This document shows, one piece after another, positions 22,813 through 34,326 of a stretch of DNA of 64,000 nt (the first letter of the stretch is position 1; each line of letters starts with the position of its first letter). Under the pieces are notes generated by a model. It was not told the DNA's origin. It made no database searches and was given only the letters and a program-made list of their open reading frames with translations. The position numbers and the translations under genes were made by a program. The stretch lies in contig JBANDB010000003.1 of the NCBI GenBank assembly GCA_037576215.1, positions 1,798,001-1,862,000 of the forward strand, given 5' to 3'. This DNA is from Armillaria gallica. Lineage: Eukaryota; Basidiomycota; Agaricomycetes; Agaricales; Physalacriaceae.

Positions 22813-25589
22813 TTCAATCCCGTTTGTCGCTTGTTTGGTGTAAATTTAGTCACCTTAAATTGATCCTTTGCGATAGCATATCCTCACACCCCGCACAGCT
22901 GAAGCCATACTCGGTGTGTGTACATGGAAAGTTCGGGGTAGCAGAGAGGTCGACTAGGTGAGCATTTTGGTGCCGCGCCGTTGCTGAAGGGTTTTCTGGG
23001 AAGAGTACATGGTGATCGATGTTGAAATGAGTTCCTGAACGACGATTGGTGAGTTGCGAATTGTTAGTTCTGGCAAATGTCTGCTTACTGTTAATATTAT
23101 TGCTATTGAGGTCAAGAGTCAAGACTCACTGACAGGATGATCCGTTGAGCGAGTCAATAGGCCTTGCTGGATGACGAGGTTATATTTGAAGAGAAGATGG
23201 CTTGATCGGTGGAGAATTGCGTATCTATTTGTGAAGGATCTACAGTGTTAGAGAACTACGTGAAATCTTGAGGGTTTTGAGCATAGTAAACATCCATCAA
23301 ATAACATTCCATAAATGGGCTTACAACAGCAACTAGGTCGTAGGCGTCCTTTCCCCGCCCTGTAACTAGCTAGAATTGTGCACCGATCTTTTCCCTGCGG
23401 TTCTCTTGCATGGATTATCCTTCCATAACGAAAAAAATGAGGTCTGAGCAAAGTCTGAGTGATCCTGAAAGTATAATAAGTAATGTTCTATTGAATACAG
23501 TCCTGTAGCCCTAATGGGTAGTACCTTGCACGAAGATAAGGATGGAGATACTCTTCAATATCTCCATTTTGAACTCTTCTCGACGAGATTCAACATTGTG
23601 CCTTGCATCCATAGCCGTATTCCATCTGATCAAAGTTGAAGAAAGATGTTTAAATGGAAATCGCATTCGTGAATCCGAGTACAGTCTATTTGAATAGTTA
23701 GGTATAAGTATATCCTTCAAGTTGATGACAGGACGAACGAGTCGCATGATCGAAAGAGGAAGGTCGGCATCGGCTCTCGAATCTGCTTCTTTCCAAATTG
23801 CATCTCACTCCCACACGGACTGCTGCACTTACCACGAGCTTCACAAAGGTTCAAGGTGTTGTCCATTCTTGTATCAATTCAGTTTTCAAGATTTATCTTC
23901 TTGATTCTGATTTCTTGGGCCCAAATCTTCCAGTCTTCGTTCTTTCACTCAATAATTCCTAGTACACGCTCTCTCCCCACTCTCGTGCAACCCAGACGAC
24001 TTCGATCCAAGTTGACATCCATGTATAACGCGTTATCTTAATGAATTTTTGGACCAGCCACACCAGCGACGCGTTGAGATCATGATGTCCCCCTCTGGCA
24101 TAGAAGCCCTTGCACATTCGGTGAGTTTCCCCCCCTTCATCCTTCGGAGATAAACACATATTAATTCATATAGGATATTAGGTTGAATCTTGTTCCCATC
24201 TGACGCAGGCACCGAGGAAAGAAGGAAGGAGTAGTTTCCATCAGTAAGGGGGAGGTAAGTGTTATGCTCTTCCATGTTGCAGCATGTCTGAATAAAGACT
24301 GTCGATGATAGATTCAAGCTTGTACATGTCGACGGGTGAGAAGACGTCAATACCCCGATCTTGTATTTAGGCTTAACTTTCAAGAAGGGCATAGATTCAA
24401 AGCAACACACAAGATCCGACATTCAAAATGCTCGAGGCCAGGCTGCTCCAGAGCGGTGGTAGTAGCGTGTAATTGATTGCATGGCACGCCGCTCCCACAG
24501 GAAATTTTCGTTTGAATCCTGGAAGTTCCTATTGAGGTGCGTATCAAGTCCTGCTGTAATATCTCTCATTCACTGTGTTAAAGCAGGACTCAAGGTTGAA
24601 AATGGGAACAGGATTGAAAGACTGTAGACATGCCCTCAATAGACGGTATCGATTCGGCTGCTCTAAAACCAACTAGTATACGGCACTTGTTGATACAACA
24701 ATCTGCTTTTGAGTATACGAGCTATTTTGCGCGCTCATTCAGGTCCGTGGTAAATGAAGTAACACAATTCAGGAACCGTATTTACTTGAATTCAGTCCAT
24801 CCAAAAGCCTGGGTTGTTGAGATGACGAAAGAAACCTCGCATGAATGCAGGTTTCTATCAGCGAGGTATGGTTTACCTGCCCTCTATTGTGCTGGGTGGA
24901 CTGATGAATATACCTCAAGCGATATTAATAGCTTCATGACGAGGATACAATGCCACAATGTCCCGCACCATTCAAATGTCATGAGGAACATGCAGGAAAC
25001 ATCCGTGTAACCTATCCAATATTCAAAACTTGCGGGGTAGATGTTGCTCCCGGGTGGGGGCAATGAGTCACCCATCAGTGATGTTACGAAGGCTATGAGA
25101 AGCTCTCGTTTGAGTCCGCGAACTCTGGCTGTAGGTGCGTGCATCTCCCTCTCTGTGTGCATATCCTTGATTACACCCTCTTTCTCTCTCCAAACCTTGA
25201 TCCTTCATGCGACGGGTAGGGACAAGTCTCAAAAAAAGAGAATATACTCACCTCTATTCGGCTTGCTTTTTTTCACAATTGCAATGTGGCAGTAGTACTA
25301 ACGGTTTTACATTTAGACGGAAACACTGAAACACGAATGTTTGGGTTTCCAGACGGCTTGGATTTTTTTTTGCTCGATGTTCACTTTGATACCAGTCAGC
25401 CGGGGATAGCTTCTTGTGTCTACAGTGCGCTCGAGGCCTTTGAAGGAATGGTATAAAGGCGAGAGGGATTGTTGTAAGTGTTTCCCATCTTCCCATCTTC
25501 CCACCTTTTCCCCTCATCCTATCCCATCCCTCCTCATAGCTTCCTACCTTATTGGATCTCTATTCTACTCATTGATACCGTGGTTGGCG
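22813..25589. other. Intergenic, 2.8 kb, mostly unique sequence
   Basis: The first 170 bp continue the homology with the sequence downstream of HET copies 2 and 3, including a candidate terminal exon at 22899-22961. Homology stops at about 22983. The rest has only short frames; the longest (24630-25010, plus, 126 residues) has no motif I recognise. No repeats or transposon ends are apparent. Confidence 0.4.
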
Positions 25590-27266
25590 ATGTCCTCGCC
25601 GTTGTACGCGCTCTCGTCGAGCTAGGTGATTTAAATCACATGATCGAGCTACTTGCCTTTTTGGATTTTATCCGTTGATGGATTTCTTTCTCTGACCATC
25701 ACCGCGACGAGCTCTTGGTGGGCCTGTTTTCCTCTCTCGTTGTTTTGTTCACTTCTGACGTCGTCCAGGTTTTCGTTCATGTCCTCGATCTTGACGCGTT
25801 GGTCTCAAACCCGTGGTAAGCGCTGACTTGAGTTCAACGTGTTGACGTTACACTGAAATTTTCAGTCTAGCCATCCGAACGCCAATTCGACGGTTGCAAG
25901 CGTGTTTAAATTGCTGTAGGATATGGCTTTGACGTGATCACGGTAAGCTAACCCATTTTCCATAGTCGTTGAGCTTGCTAACGCTTTCGACCATAGATTC
26001 GTTTACTCGGGGGATCTGCTTTGAAGGACGCCAGAGTATTGGGTACGAGGCATGTGCCGTGCATTCTATCGTCCATCGTCTCGCTTTGCTAACTACAATG
26101 CAGCGTTTGCGCCGACGAAATTCCAGCAACGATATAGCGGTTATCAACCAGGGCAGTGGGTTGGATGGGTTGGATAACGATTTACTGGGGTACGTCTACT
26201 TTTTTCTAATACCTTTTTTGCTGCTAATCTGTCCCTTTCTCCTGTAGGCTGCTTGACGACCGAGACGATGACACCGTCTGGATAAGTTTTGGTGAACGGG
26301 TCAGGGATAGCTGCAAGCGGACGAGGCTATGAGCAGTGCAAGCGAAGGCGAAGATTGCTAGACGTTGAATATAGTCATGGGTACAAGGCACGCGATTTAG
26401 CCATTCATTTTTTTCTGATTGACCGACCTTTCCCTCAGCTTTATAGCTCCTCCGCCAGCCGACGATGGACCTTTAACACCTTTAAATGCCCTCCCGACAA
26501 GCGCAAGGCGCCAGCATCTCCCTCTTGCCAACTGATTCATTGCCATCGCTTGAAAGCTTCACCTTGCTCAAAACCAGTATGGAAGCAGTAGGAAGAGATG
26601 GTTTTGGATGCGGATATGCGAATCCAAACGATTTTGCAGGGGATGTGGGCACGAGGCTGGGAAGACGGGGAGCGAGTCGCTAAATCAAAGGTACGCACCT
26701 GTCCTAATCCTTGTTCGCTAGCTAAACATCGACGTTAGGATCTTGTCGGAGGGGAAGTAGTAGTCACAACGGTGCGGTACCGACCCCATGGGAAGGCCTT
26801 AGGTATGTTGTCTGGCTTACCTTTGAGGCACGGCTAACGGTGTACACAGAGATACAGCTCATGTAATGAAATCAACGGTGTGTTCTATCGACTAATTACA
26901 GCTGCTCTGGCTAACGAGCCGTACACAGATGCTATAAAATGTTGCAGAAATTTGGAAGGATAAGCGGATTGTAGCGAGGCATGTACAGAGTAGTGCGGAG
27001 GGAGTGGACGGGGTTGGAAGGGATGGCACTCTGTGGCTGTGGATGGTCGTGATTAATGGCGAGTCGTCAGTTTAGTAGAGACACGCGATGTTCGGAAGAT
27101 GCATCGGGAGTCGGATGCGGGGTAGGACGGCTGAGAGATTTTCGGAGACGCGTCGGAAGCCGGAACTGAGTGCCAACCGCGCTTAGAGCTCTGACTTGAC
27201 GGTGACCTCGCAAACCTCGTCTCCCTCCGCTCTAATATGCTCGCTCAGTTTTTTACCGATCCCTCA
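25590..27266 (+). repeat. Degenerate duplicated segment upstream of nucleotidase 2 (unit-1 copy)
   Basis: About 1.6 kb here is homologous to 31709-33495 upstream of nucleotidase 3. Shared landmarks are TTGTACGC, a block reading LLAFLDF, the motif RLLGGS followed by LGTRHV, and many intron-like GT-AG pairs in the same places. The frames are broken in both copies, so this looks like a dead multi-exon gene that was carried along by the duplication. I do not recognise the ancestral family. Confidence 0.6.
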
Positions 27267-28451
27267 CCATGTCCCTTCCATACCTGACCGAACGCCAACT
27301 GGCTATATTGGCAATACGACGAGCTTGTGTGCCGACCAGCTTCGTGTTCAACAAATTGGTGAAAAACGAGACGACAAATCGCCAGTAACGGGTACGTAGC
27401 CTTTTATTGCTGTGGTGGTGTGTACTGACAGGTTGGCCGTAGCGGGAGACTATGCTGCACAAGGAGTGATAAGCACCATGATTCGCAACGCGTTCCCGGA
27501 CGACCTTATTCTAGGTGAGGAGGATGTGACCGACTTCCGTCTGGACTCTGGCGCCGACCTCAGGCGGAGAATTGTCGAGCTTGCGAACGAAGCCATCGTT
27601 GAACCGTTAGGTGTCGGCGATGTGAAGGAATGGGGAATTGGTCCAGGCCAGGCGCTGAGCCCGGAGGCACTGATGGATGCCATCGACAGAGGAAACTTCC
27701 AAGGCGGAGACAGGACGTGCGTATCCCTTTGCTTTACTCGATATCTTATCTTATCACAAAATGACAGGAATGTGGACCATCGATCCCATTGATGGAACCA
27801 AAGGATTCCTTCGTGGGGAGCAGTACGCCATTTGCCTCTCTCTGATCGTCGATGCCCAGGTCCAAGTCGGTGTCATAGGGTGTCCCAACCTCCCATTCGA
27901 CGCCGACACCAGAGGCAGCATATTCGTCGCCATCAGAGGACAAGGCGCCGAGCAGCTCAACATTGAAGGATCCAATCCCTCGCCCATCTCAATGCCCACC
28001 CTGGCTCCCTCTGAGGTCAATTTCCTCGAGTCCGTCGAAGCTGCACATGCGTCCCATTCCACCAACGACAAGATTTCATCGATTTTGGGTATCACTCGAC
28101 CGCCGATTCGAATGGACAGTCAGGCAAAGTATGGCTGTCTGGCTCGAGGTGACGGCGGTGTTTACATGCGTAAGCCCACCGGTGCTGGTTACAAAGAAAA
28201 GATATGAGTATGTTTCCTTCTTAGTCGTTGCATGATATAGCCGTCCTGATTTTGTTATAGGATTATGAACCCGGTGCGGTGCTTGTGGAGGGGGCAGGGG
28301 AGTCATAACAGATTCGCGAGGCCTGCCCCTCGACTTTGGATTAGGACGTACTTTGGGAGAAAACTTTGGTGTCATTGCTGCCAGTAAGGCGTCCCACCCG
28401 AAGGTGTTAAAGGCGGTTCAAAAAGCGATCGCGCCGGAAGAGAAGTTGTAA
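27267..28451 (+). pseudogene. HAL2/MET22-like nucleotidase, copy 2, inactivated
   Basis: This is homologous to the intact gene at 18087 along its full length, with the same start MSLPYLTERQLA and the DPIDGTKGF signature. Four lesions are seen by comparison. A 13-nt deletion in exon 1 near 27367 shifts the frame into a stop. The end of exon 2 near 27705 is 2 nt shorter. The donor of the last intron is mutated so that TGG|GT becomes TGAGT at about 28205-28209, giving a stop. One nucleotide is missing near 28300 in the C-terminal exon (EEAGG region). Sequence identity outside these sites is still high, indicating a fairly recent duplicate. Confidence 0.85.
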
Positions 28452-29113
28452 GGAGCACGTCATAAAGAGAGTCGGTATGTACAATTTAGAACAATACGCG
28501 CGCTATTACTTCCGTGAGTGTTGCGATGGGAATGTCTGAGCGCGATGTGCTAATTGGTTATAATCAAGGTGGCAGCTTTGGCAGTTTGATACAAACGATC
28601 GTGCTGTGTGCCATGGGAATGGCCAACAGCTCCTTAGAACAGCACAACAGCACGATGTAGCTTCGCGAGCACAGGTTTGCTGATCAGCTGCGCAGTCTCT
28701 TACTTCGGGCTCAGATCAGAGAGAGAATGGGTGCGGAATGGTGTTGACCTATCGTAAATATTTCATTTCCCTGCGAGTCCTTCGAAGAATGCAGGAATCG
28801 TCGTGCTGTTTTATCTTGGGAATCGAGATTACCGGAATTGCAGGCAATGAACCGTACATTTGCGTTGACATCGTGAGACCTTTTTCACCGTTTACTTACC
28901 CGGCGGTGCAGTTGATGGCGTGCAGTTGAGAGCCCGGGCGCTAAGCACACAGCTTACTTCATCTTACTTCTTACCACAAGAACAGGACGAGTGATAATTT
29001 TGGTTTTACGACGTCTTGTATTAAGCTACGTCGTGTCTGGACATTGGTGCGTATGGTTCTCTGTCTTTTGATGCTTTCTCATCCTTCGATCATGACTAGG
29101 AAGAAAACGCCGA
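28452..29113. other. Spacer between nucleotidase 2 and HET 2
   Basis: It aligns with the flanks of the module-1 spacer and with the module-3 spacer. It lacks both the 1,061-bp segment of module 1 and the MITE of module 3, so it defines the empty site for both. Confidence 0.55.
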
Positions 29114-30953
29114 ATGTATCCGAGAGATGCGGTATTGTTTAGAAAACCCGACCTACTGGTGAGTACTTCAATGTGAACACCGTGACAGAAAGGCATGGAG
29201 TAATGCGTTGCAGGGATGTATCAAATACGAGCATCTCCCACAGGTCACGCTCTCCGCCCTCAATGAGACCGGCCGAGAAGAATCAACCATTCCAGTGCTT
29301 CAGCAACGGTCATACACCGGTACAAAGCCTGTCATAACATCCGCTTTGGCCGATGCTCGCTGCATTGATCTCGGTATGGACAGGATCTTGGAGATTCTCA
29401 ATACGACACTTGGCACGTCATATACCTTGGATTCTTACGACTCCATTCTTCCATCCGTATTCCAATCCTTCATTGCACGTGATTACGACTTTGGCATTCT
29501 CTACGCTAATGTGCGACCATATTGGAATGACTTGACCTTGATCGAACACATCAGTGAATTGTGGATGAAGGACCAGGAGAGGCGACAGGATTGTTTCGCT
29601 AATAACAGAATTTCCCTGACTTTCCCATGGCGACGCGTTTGGGATCTGTGTGCTAATCGGGTGGTGCCGTATTGGGTTACCCACTCTTCGTTGCCAATGC
29701 CGATATCGCACGCTTGGATGGCTCCGGATGACCGCTTCGATTTGTGGACACCGATAAATTGCTATGAATGGCCCGTGCCGATACCCAAAGACTCGGATCT
29801 TAATCTCATCAGAATTGAGATGCTGAACCAAGAAAGGTTGTTTCCCAGGGACTGTGTGGAGTATGGGTGGTTGGATGTTCTGTGTTTGAGGCAAGAGGGT
29901 GGTGAGAGAGAGGATTTGCGCGCAGAAGAGTGGAAGGTCGATGTCCCCACCATCGGATCTCTTTATTGCTCTCCGAATTGGTTTGTGGTGTATTACCTCA
30001 GTGGACTTGGACGCCCTCTTAGTTTCAAGCCGGGCGACTTGGAAAACGAGCGAAATTGGTTCAACCGTGCCTGGACCCTACAGGAGATCGCCGGCGGTCC
30101 GATTGTTGGTGGTGGCACTGACATTGCCTTGATCACGGACAATGACGTCAAAGTGAAGCTGAAAGAAAAGCTGCAATCGGTGGAACGTAAAAGGGGAGCA
30201 GATGTGTTTTACTTCCTGTGGCAGATGCAGATTCGCAAGTCGACGAAGCCTTTGGATAAGGTGGCAGGTCTGGCATACCTTATCTGTGGAGGTTTCTTCA
30301 GGGACTCAAAGCATCATATTCCTGTATATGACGAGACACAATCTCAAGAGGATGCCTGGGACATGCTTGTGGCTGCGATGAAACCCGTGCATAAGTTGGA
30401 ATTGCTCTTCTTTTACCCTGAACCTGGGAACGGACCCCAGCGATGGCGACCGTCGTGGAAACAGGTTATGGAGAGGAGAATTCTGTGTCCGGATGGGGAC
30501 CTTCCGCATTCTGAACAAGATTGCGTAAGTAAGCTGCAGACGGGAGACTTTATGTATGAGGGTCCTTGTATCGAATCAGGGTTTGTTTCTGGATTAGCCC
30601 ATGGATCATACGAAGAAGGGAAGCCTCGACAGGGAGAGTTGGTTATTCAAGACGGCACCGGAGCACCCCACGTATTTAACGTCTTCGCGTATCATGCATT
30701 CCCGATCCCGGATGACTGGTATACACTTATAGGCACCATTTTTTACCGGAAGAGAAAGGAATTCGAGTTTCCTACAGGTGACCCATATTCATATTGGCCG
30801 GAATGTCTCTGGGTAGTCGGGTGGCGAAGATGGGACCAGAGATTCGAGAAATTGTCGGTGATCAACGTTACGATGGACTCGAATGACAGATTTTGGCGGA
30901 ACTCTGCGAAATTTGGCGGTGTTGAGCGCCATGGTCAGGTACTTCTTTGCTGA
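29114..30953 (+). CDS. HET-domain protein, array copy 2, intact
   Basis: Exon 1 (29114-29158) encodes MYPRDAVLFRKPDLL; the intron 29159-29213 joins in frame to the long exon ending at 30953. The HET domain motifs are PISHAWMAPDDR, VEYGWLDVLCLRQEGG, VVYYLSGLGRPL and NRAWTLQEIAGG. A C-terminal half of about 280 residues follows, including FYFLWQMQIRKSTKPLDKVAGLAYL and KQVMERRILCPDG, conserved in all three copies. About 595 residues in total. It probably acts as an intracellular effector or sensor in heterokaryon incompatibility, by family. Relative to copies 1 and 3 the differences cluster in short patches. A second intron (30939-31039) leading to a small terminal exon with stop at 31145-31147 is possible. 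An in-frame ATG at 29208 inside the first intron is a less likely start. Confidence 0.85.
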
Positions 30954-31383
30954 TTTAATCTTGTTTGTCGATTGTTTAGTGTAAATTTAGTTACCTGAAA
31001 TCGATCCTTCGCGATAGCATACCCTCACATCCCACGCAGCTGAAGCCATACTCGGTGTGTGTACATGGAAAGTTCGGGGTAGCAGAGAGGTCGACAAGGC
31101 GAGCATTTAGGGCTGCGCCGTTGCTGTCCACCACGAAGAATGTATAATAGTTACAATGTGTATATAAATATCAAAAGCACGTATCAGGTACTTTTCTCAA
31201 GTATAAGCATCTCTGTCCATTTCGGTACATGAAACCCTATAGAACATGACTTGATGTTATGATAAGCTTGCTGTAACGACAGTGCAACAGTCATATAAAG
31301 GCATAAATTGCAATGCCTTATACCATACGCTGGGACTTAACAAACAACAGTGAAATCCCGAGCTACTTAACTCTCACTTGTTG
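30954..31383. other. 3' region of HET copy 2 and convergent methyltransferase fragment
   Basis: It contains the candidate HET terminal exon (31040-31147) and AT-rich sequence matching 37250-37611 in module 3. No other gene is seen. Confidence 0.45.
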
Positions 31384-31707
31384 CTAAAGCGGCTTAACAC
31401 CTTTAACCAAGAACAATTTCTGGTCTGTCAAGCCGAACATGCCGTCCATGGTGGCCCCAGGAATAACATCCAACGAGAACGATTCCAGTCCAGCGCCTTC
31501 AAATACCTTCCTCATATCCTCCTCTGAGAAGCCCGACTTGTGGGGAACGATAGCTTCGTACTTTTCCTGGATGTTCTCGATTTTCGGCACAGCATCCGAG
31601 CTTACTCGATCAGTGACCAAGAGGGCACCTCCAGGTTTGAGGAAGTACGCGAGGATGCAGGTGATCTCGTCAGTGGACTCAAAGTGATGGTAAGCCATGG
31701 TGCACAG
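31384..31707 (-). pseudogene. SAM-methyltransferase 3' exon fragment
   Basis: Only the last exon of the methyltransferase is present, reading CTMAYHHFESTDEI through YFLKPGGALLVTDR to the C-terminus VKGVKPL. It is closest to the copy at 37612-38488. Upstream of the cysteine codon the sequence switches abruptly at about 31708 into the 1.6 kb segment of the next unit, so the first three exons with the SAM-binding motif I are missing. The break point marks the border between two tandem units. Confidence 0.85.
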
Positions 31708-31708
31708 T

Positions 31709-33495
31709 GTCCTTGCCATTGTACGCAGTCTCGTCGAATTGTCATCGAAGCTAGAGGATTTAGATCATTGATCGAGTTACTTGCCTTTTTGGATTTTGTT
31801 CATTGATGGATTTCTTTCTGTGACCATCACCGCAACGAGCTCTCGGTGAGCCCGTTTTCCTCTCTCATTGTTTTGTTCACTTCTGACGTCGTCCAGGTTT
31901 CCGTTCATGCCCTTGATCTCGGCGCGTTGGTCTCAAACCCGTGGTAAGCGCCGACTTGAGTCTAACGCCGTGTTGACATTTTACTCTTTTTCATTCCAGC
32001 CATCCGAATGCCAATTACACGACTGCAAGCGTGTGCATGATATTGCTGTGGGATATAGCTTCGGCGACCTCGACGGGAGCACGGTAAGCAAACCTATTTT
32101 TCATAGCCGTTGAGCTTGCTAACAGATCCTTTCGATCATAGGTTCGTTTACTCGGGGGATCTGGTTTGAAGGACAGCGGAGTATTGGGTACGAGGCATGT
32201 GTTGTGCATTCTATCGTCCATGGTCTCGCTTTACTTACTACAATGCAGGATTTGCGCCGACAAAATTCCAGCAACGATATAGCGGTTAATAACTAGGTCA
32301 GCGGGTTGAGTAAAGTTTTACTGGGGTACGTCTACCTTGGTCTGATACGCTTTTTGCTACTAATCTACCGTTTTCCCCTGTAGGCTGCTTGACGACCGAG
32401 ACGATGACGACGACGATTCGCTGTGTGGATAAGTTGTGGTGAACGAGTCAGGGATAGCTGCAAGCGGACGAGGCTATGAGCGGTGCGAGGGAAGATGAAG
32501 GATTACTTGACGTTGACTATAGTCACGGGTACAAGGTACGTGATCTAGTCTTTCATTTTTTTCTAATTGATTGACCTTTCCCTCAACTTTACAGCTCCTC
32601 CGCCGGCCGACAATGGACCTTTGACACGTTGAAACACCGCTCCGACAAGCCCAAGGCGCCAGCATCTCCCTCAAGCCGACTGATTCCTTGCCATCTTCGC
32701 CTGAAAGCTTCACCTTACTGAAAACCAGTACGGAAGCAGTAGGAAGAGATGGTTTTGGGTGAGGATATGCGAATATAGACGATTTTGCAAGGGATCTGGG
32801 AAGATGGGGGAGCGAGTCGCTAAATCAAAGGTACGCACCTCTCCCAATCCTTGTTCGCTGGCTAAACGTCGACGTTAGGATCTTGTTGGAGGGGAGGTAG
32901 TAGTTGCAACAGTGCGGTACTGATGCCAAGCGACAGCCTTAGGTATGTTGTCCGGCTTACCTTTGAGGCAACGCTAACGGTGTCCACACAGAATACAACT
33001 CATGTAATGAAATTAAAGGTGTGTTCTATTGATTGACTACAGCTGTTCTGGCTAACGAGCCGTACACAGATAATATAACATGTTACAAAACTCGGAAGGA
33101 TAAGCGGATTGTAGCTAGGCATGTACAGAGTGCGGAGGGAGTGGACGGGGTTGGAAGGGATGGCACTCTGTGGCTGTGGATGATCGTGATTAACGGCGAG
33201 TAGACGCATCGGGAGTCGGATGCGGGATAGAACGGTGCTCAGATCAGTGGCGAGTCGTGTACTCGCCGCTGATTTAGTAGAGCTGAGAGATTTTCGGAGA
33301 CGCGTCGGAAGCCGGAACTGAGTGCCAACCGCGCTCAGAGCTCTGACTTGACAGTCGACCTTGCCATAAACCCAAACCTCGTCTCCCTCTCCAATGCGGA
33401 CACGCAATTCACATGTACATCAAAACCCGAGTCTCAAGGCGTACAAAACCATTCGAATGCAATATGCTCACTCAGTTCTTTGCCGATCCCTCACG
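31709..33495 (+). repeat. Degenerate duplicated segment upstream of nucleotidase 3 (unit-2 copy)
   Basis: This is the second copy of the segment at 25590-27266, with similar lesions and several extra indels. Its last part (about 33404-33495) matches the sequence directly upstream of nucleotidase 1 more closely than the unit-1 copy does, suggesting exchange between modules. Confidence 0.6.
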
Positions 33496-34326
33496 ATGTC
33501 CCTTCCTTACCTGACTGAACGCCAACTCGTTATATCGGCTGGACGACGAGCTTGTATGCTAACCAGTTCCGTGTTCCACACTGGTGAAGAATGAAACCTT
33601 GACCAAGGATGACAAGTTACCAGTAACGGGTACGTGGCTTTTCTATTGCTGTGGTAGTGTTTACTGACAGGTTGGCCGTAGTGGGAGACTATGCTGCACA
33701 GGGATTGATAAGCACCATGATCCATAACGCATTCCCCGACGACCTTATTGTAGGCGAGGAGGATGTGACTGACCTCCGTCTGGACTAAGCAGCATATTCG
33801 TCGCCGTCAGAGGACAAGGCGCCGAGCAGCTCAACATCGAAGGATCCAATCCCACGCCCATCTCAATCCCCACCTTGGCTCCCTCTGAGCTCAATTTCCT
33901 CGAGTCCGTCGAAGCTGCGCATGCTTCCCATTCCACCAACGACAAGATTTCGTCGATTTTGGGTATCACCCGACCACCGATTCGGATGGACAGCCAGGCA
34001 AAGTATGGCTGTCTGGCTCGAGGTGACGGCGGGGTTTACATGCGTATGCCCGCCGGTACTGGTTACAAAGAAAAGATATGGGTATGTTTCCTTCTCAGAT
34101 GTTGCATGAAATAGCCGTCCTGATTTTGTTGTAGGATCATGCTCCCGGTGCGGTACTTGTGGAAGAAGCAAGTGGAGTCATAACTGATTCGCGAGGCCTG
34201 CCCCTCGACTTTGGATTGGGACGTACTTTGGGAGAGAATTTTGGTGTGATTGCTGCTAGTAAGGCATCCCACCCGAAGGTGTTAGAGGCAGTTCAGAAAT
34301 CGATCGCGCCGGAAGAGAAGTTGTAA
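33496..34326 (+). pseudogene. HAL2/MET22-like nucleotidase, copy 3, inactivated by deletion
   Basis: The start MSLPYLTERQLVISAGRRAC and the C-terminal exons match the intact gene at 18087. A 2-nt loss near 33575 shifts the first exon, and about 369 bp are missing at 33787, joining LRLD directly to sequence that corresponds to the SIFVAVRGQGAEQL region. The deletion removes the DPIDGTKGF metal-binding signature and part of exon 2, so no active enzyme can be made. The last intron donor (TGG|GTATG) is still intact, unlike copy 2, so copies 2 and 3 were inactivated by different events. Confidence 0.85.

Noticed and set aside
24630..25010. 126-residue plus-strand frame between modules 1 and 2
   Set aside because: No recognisable domain, no neighbouring exons in support.
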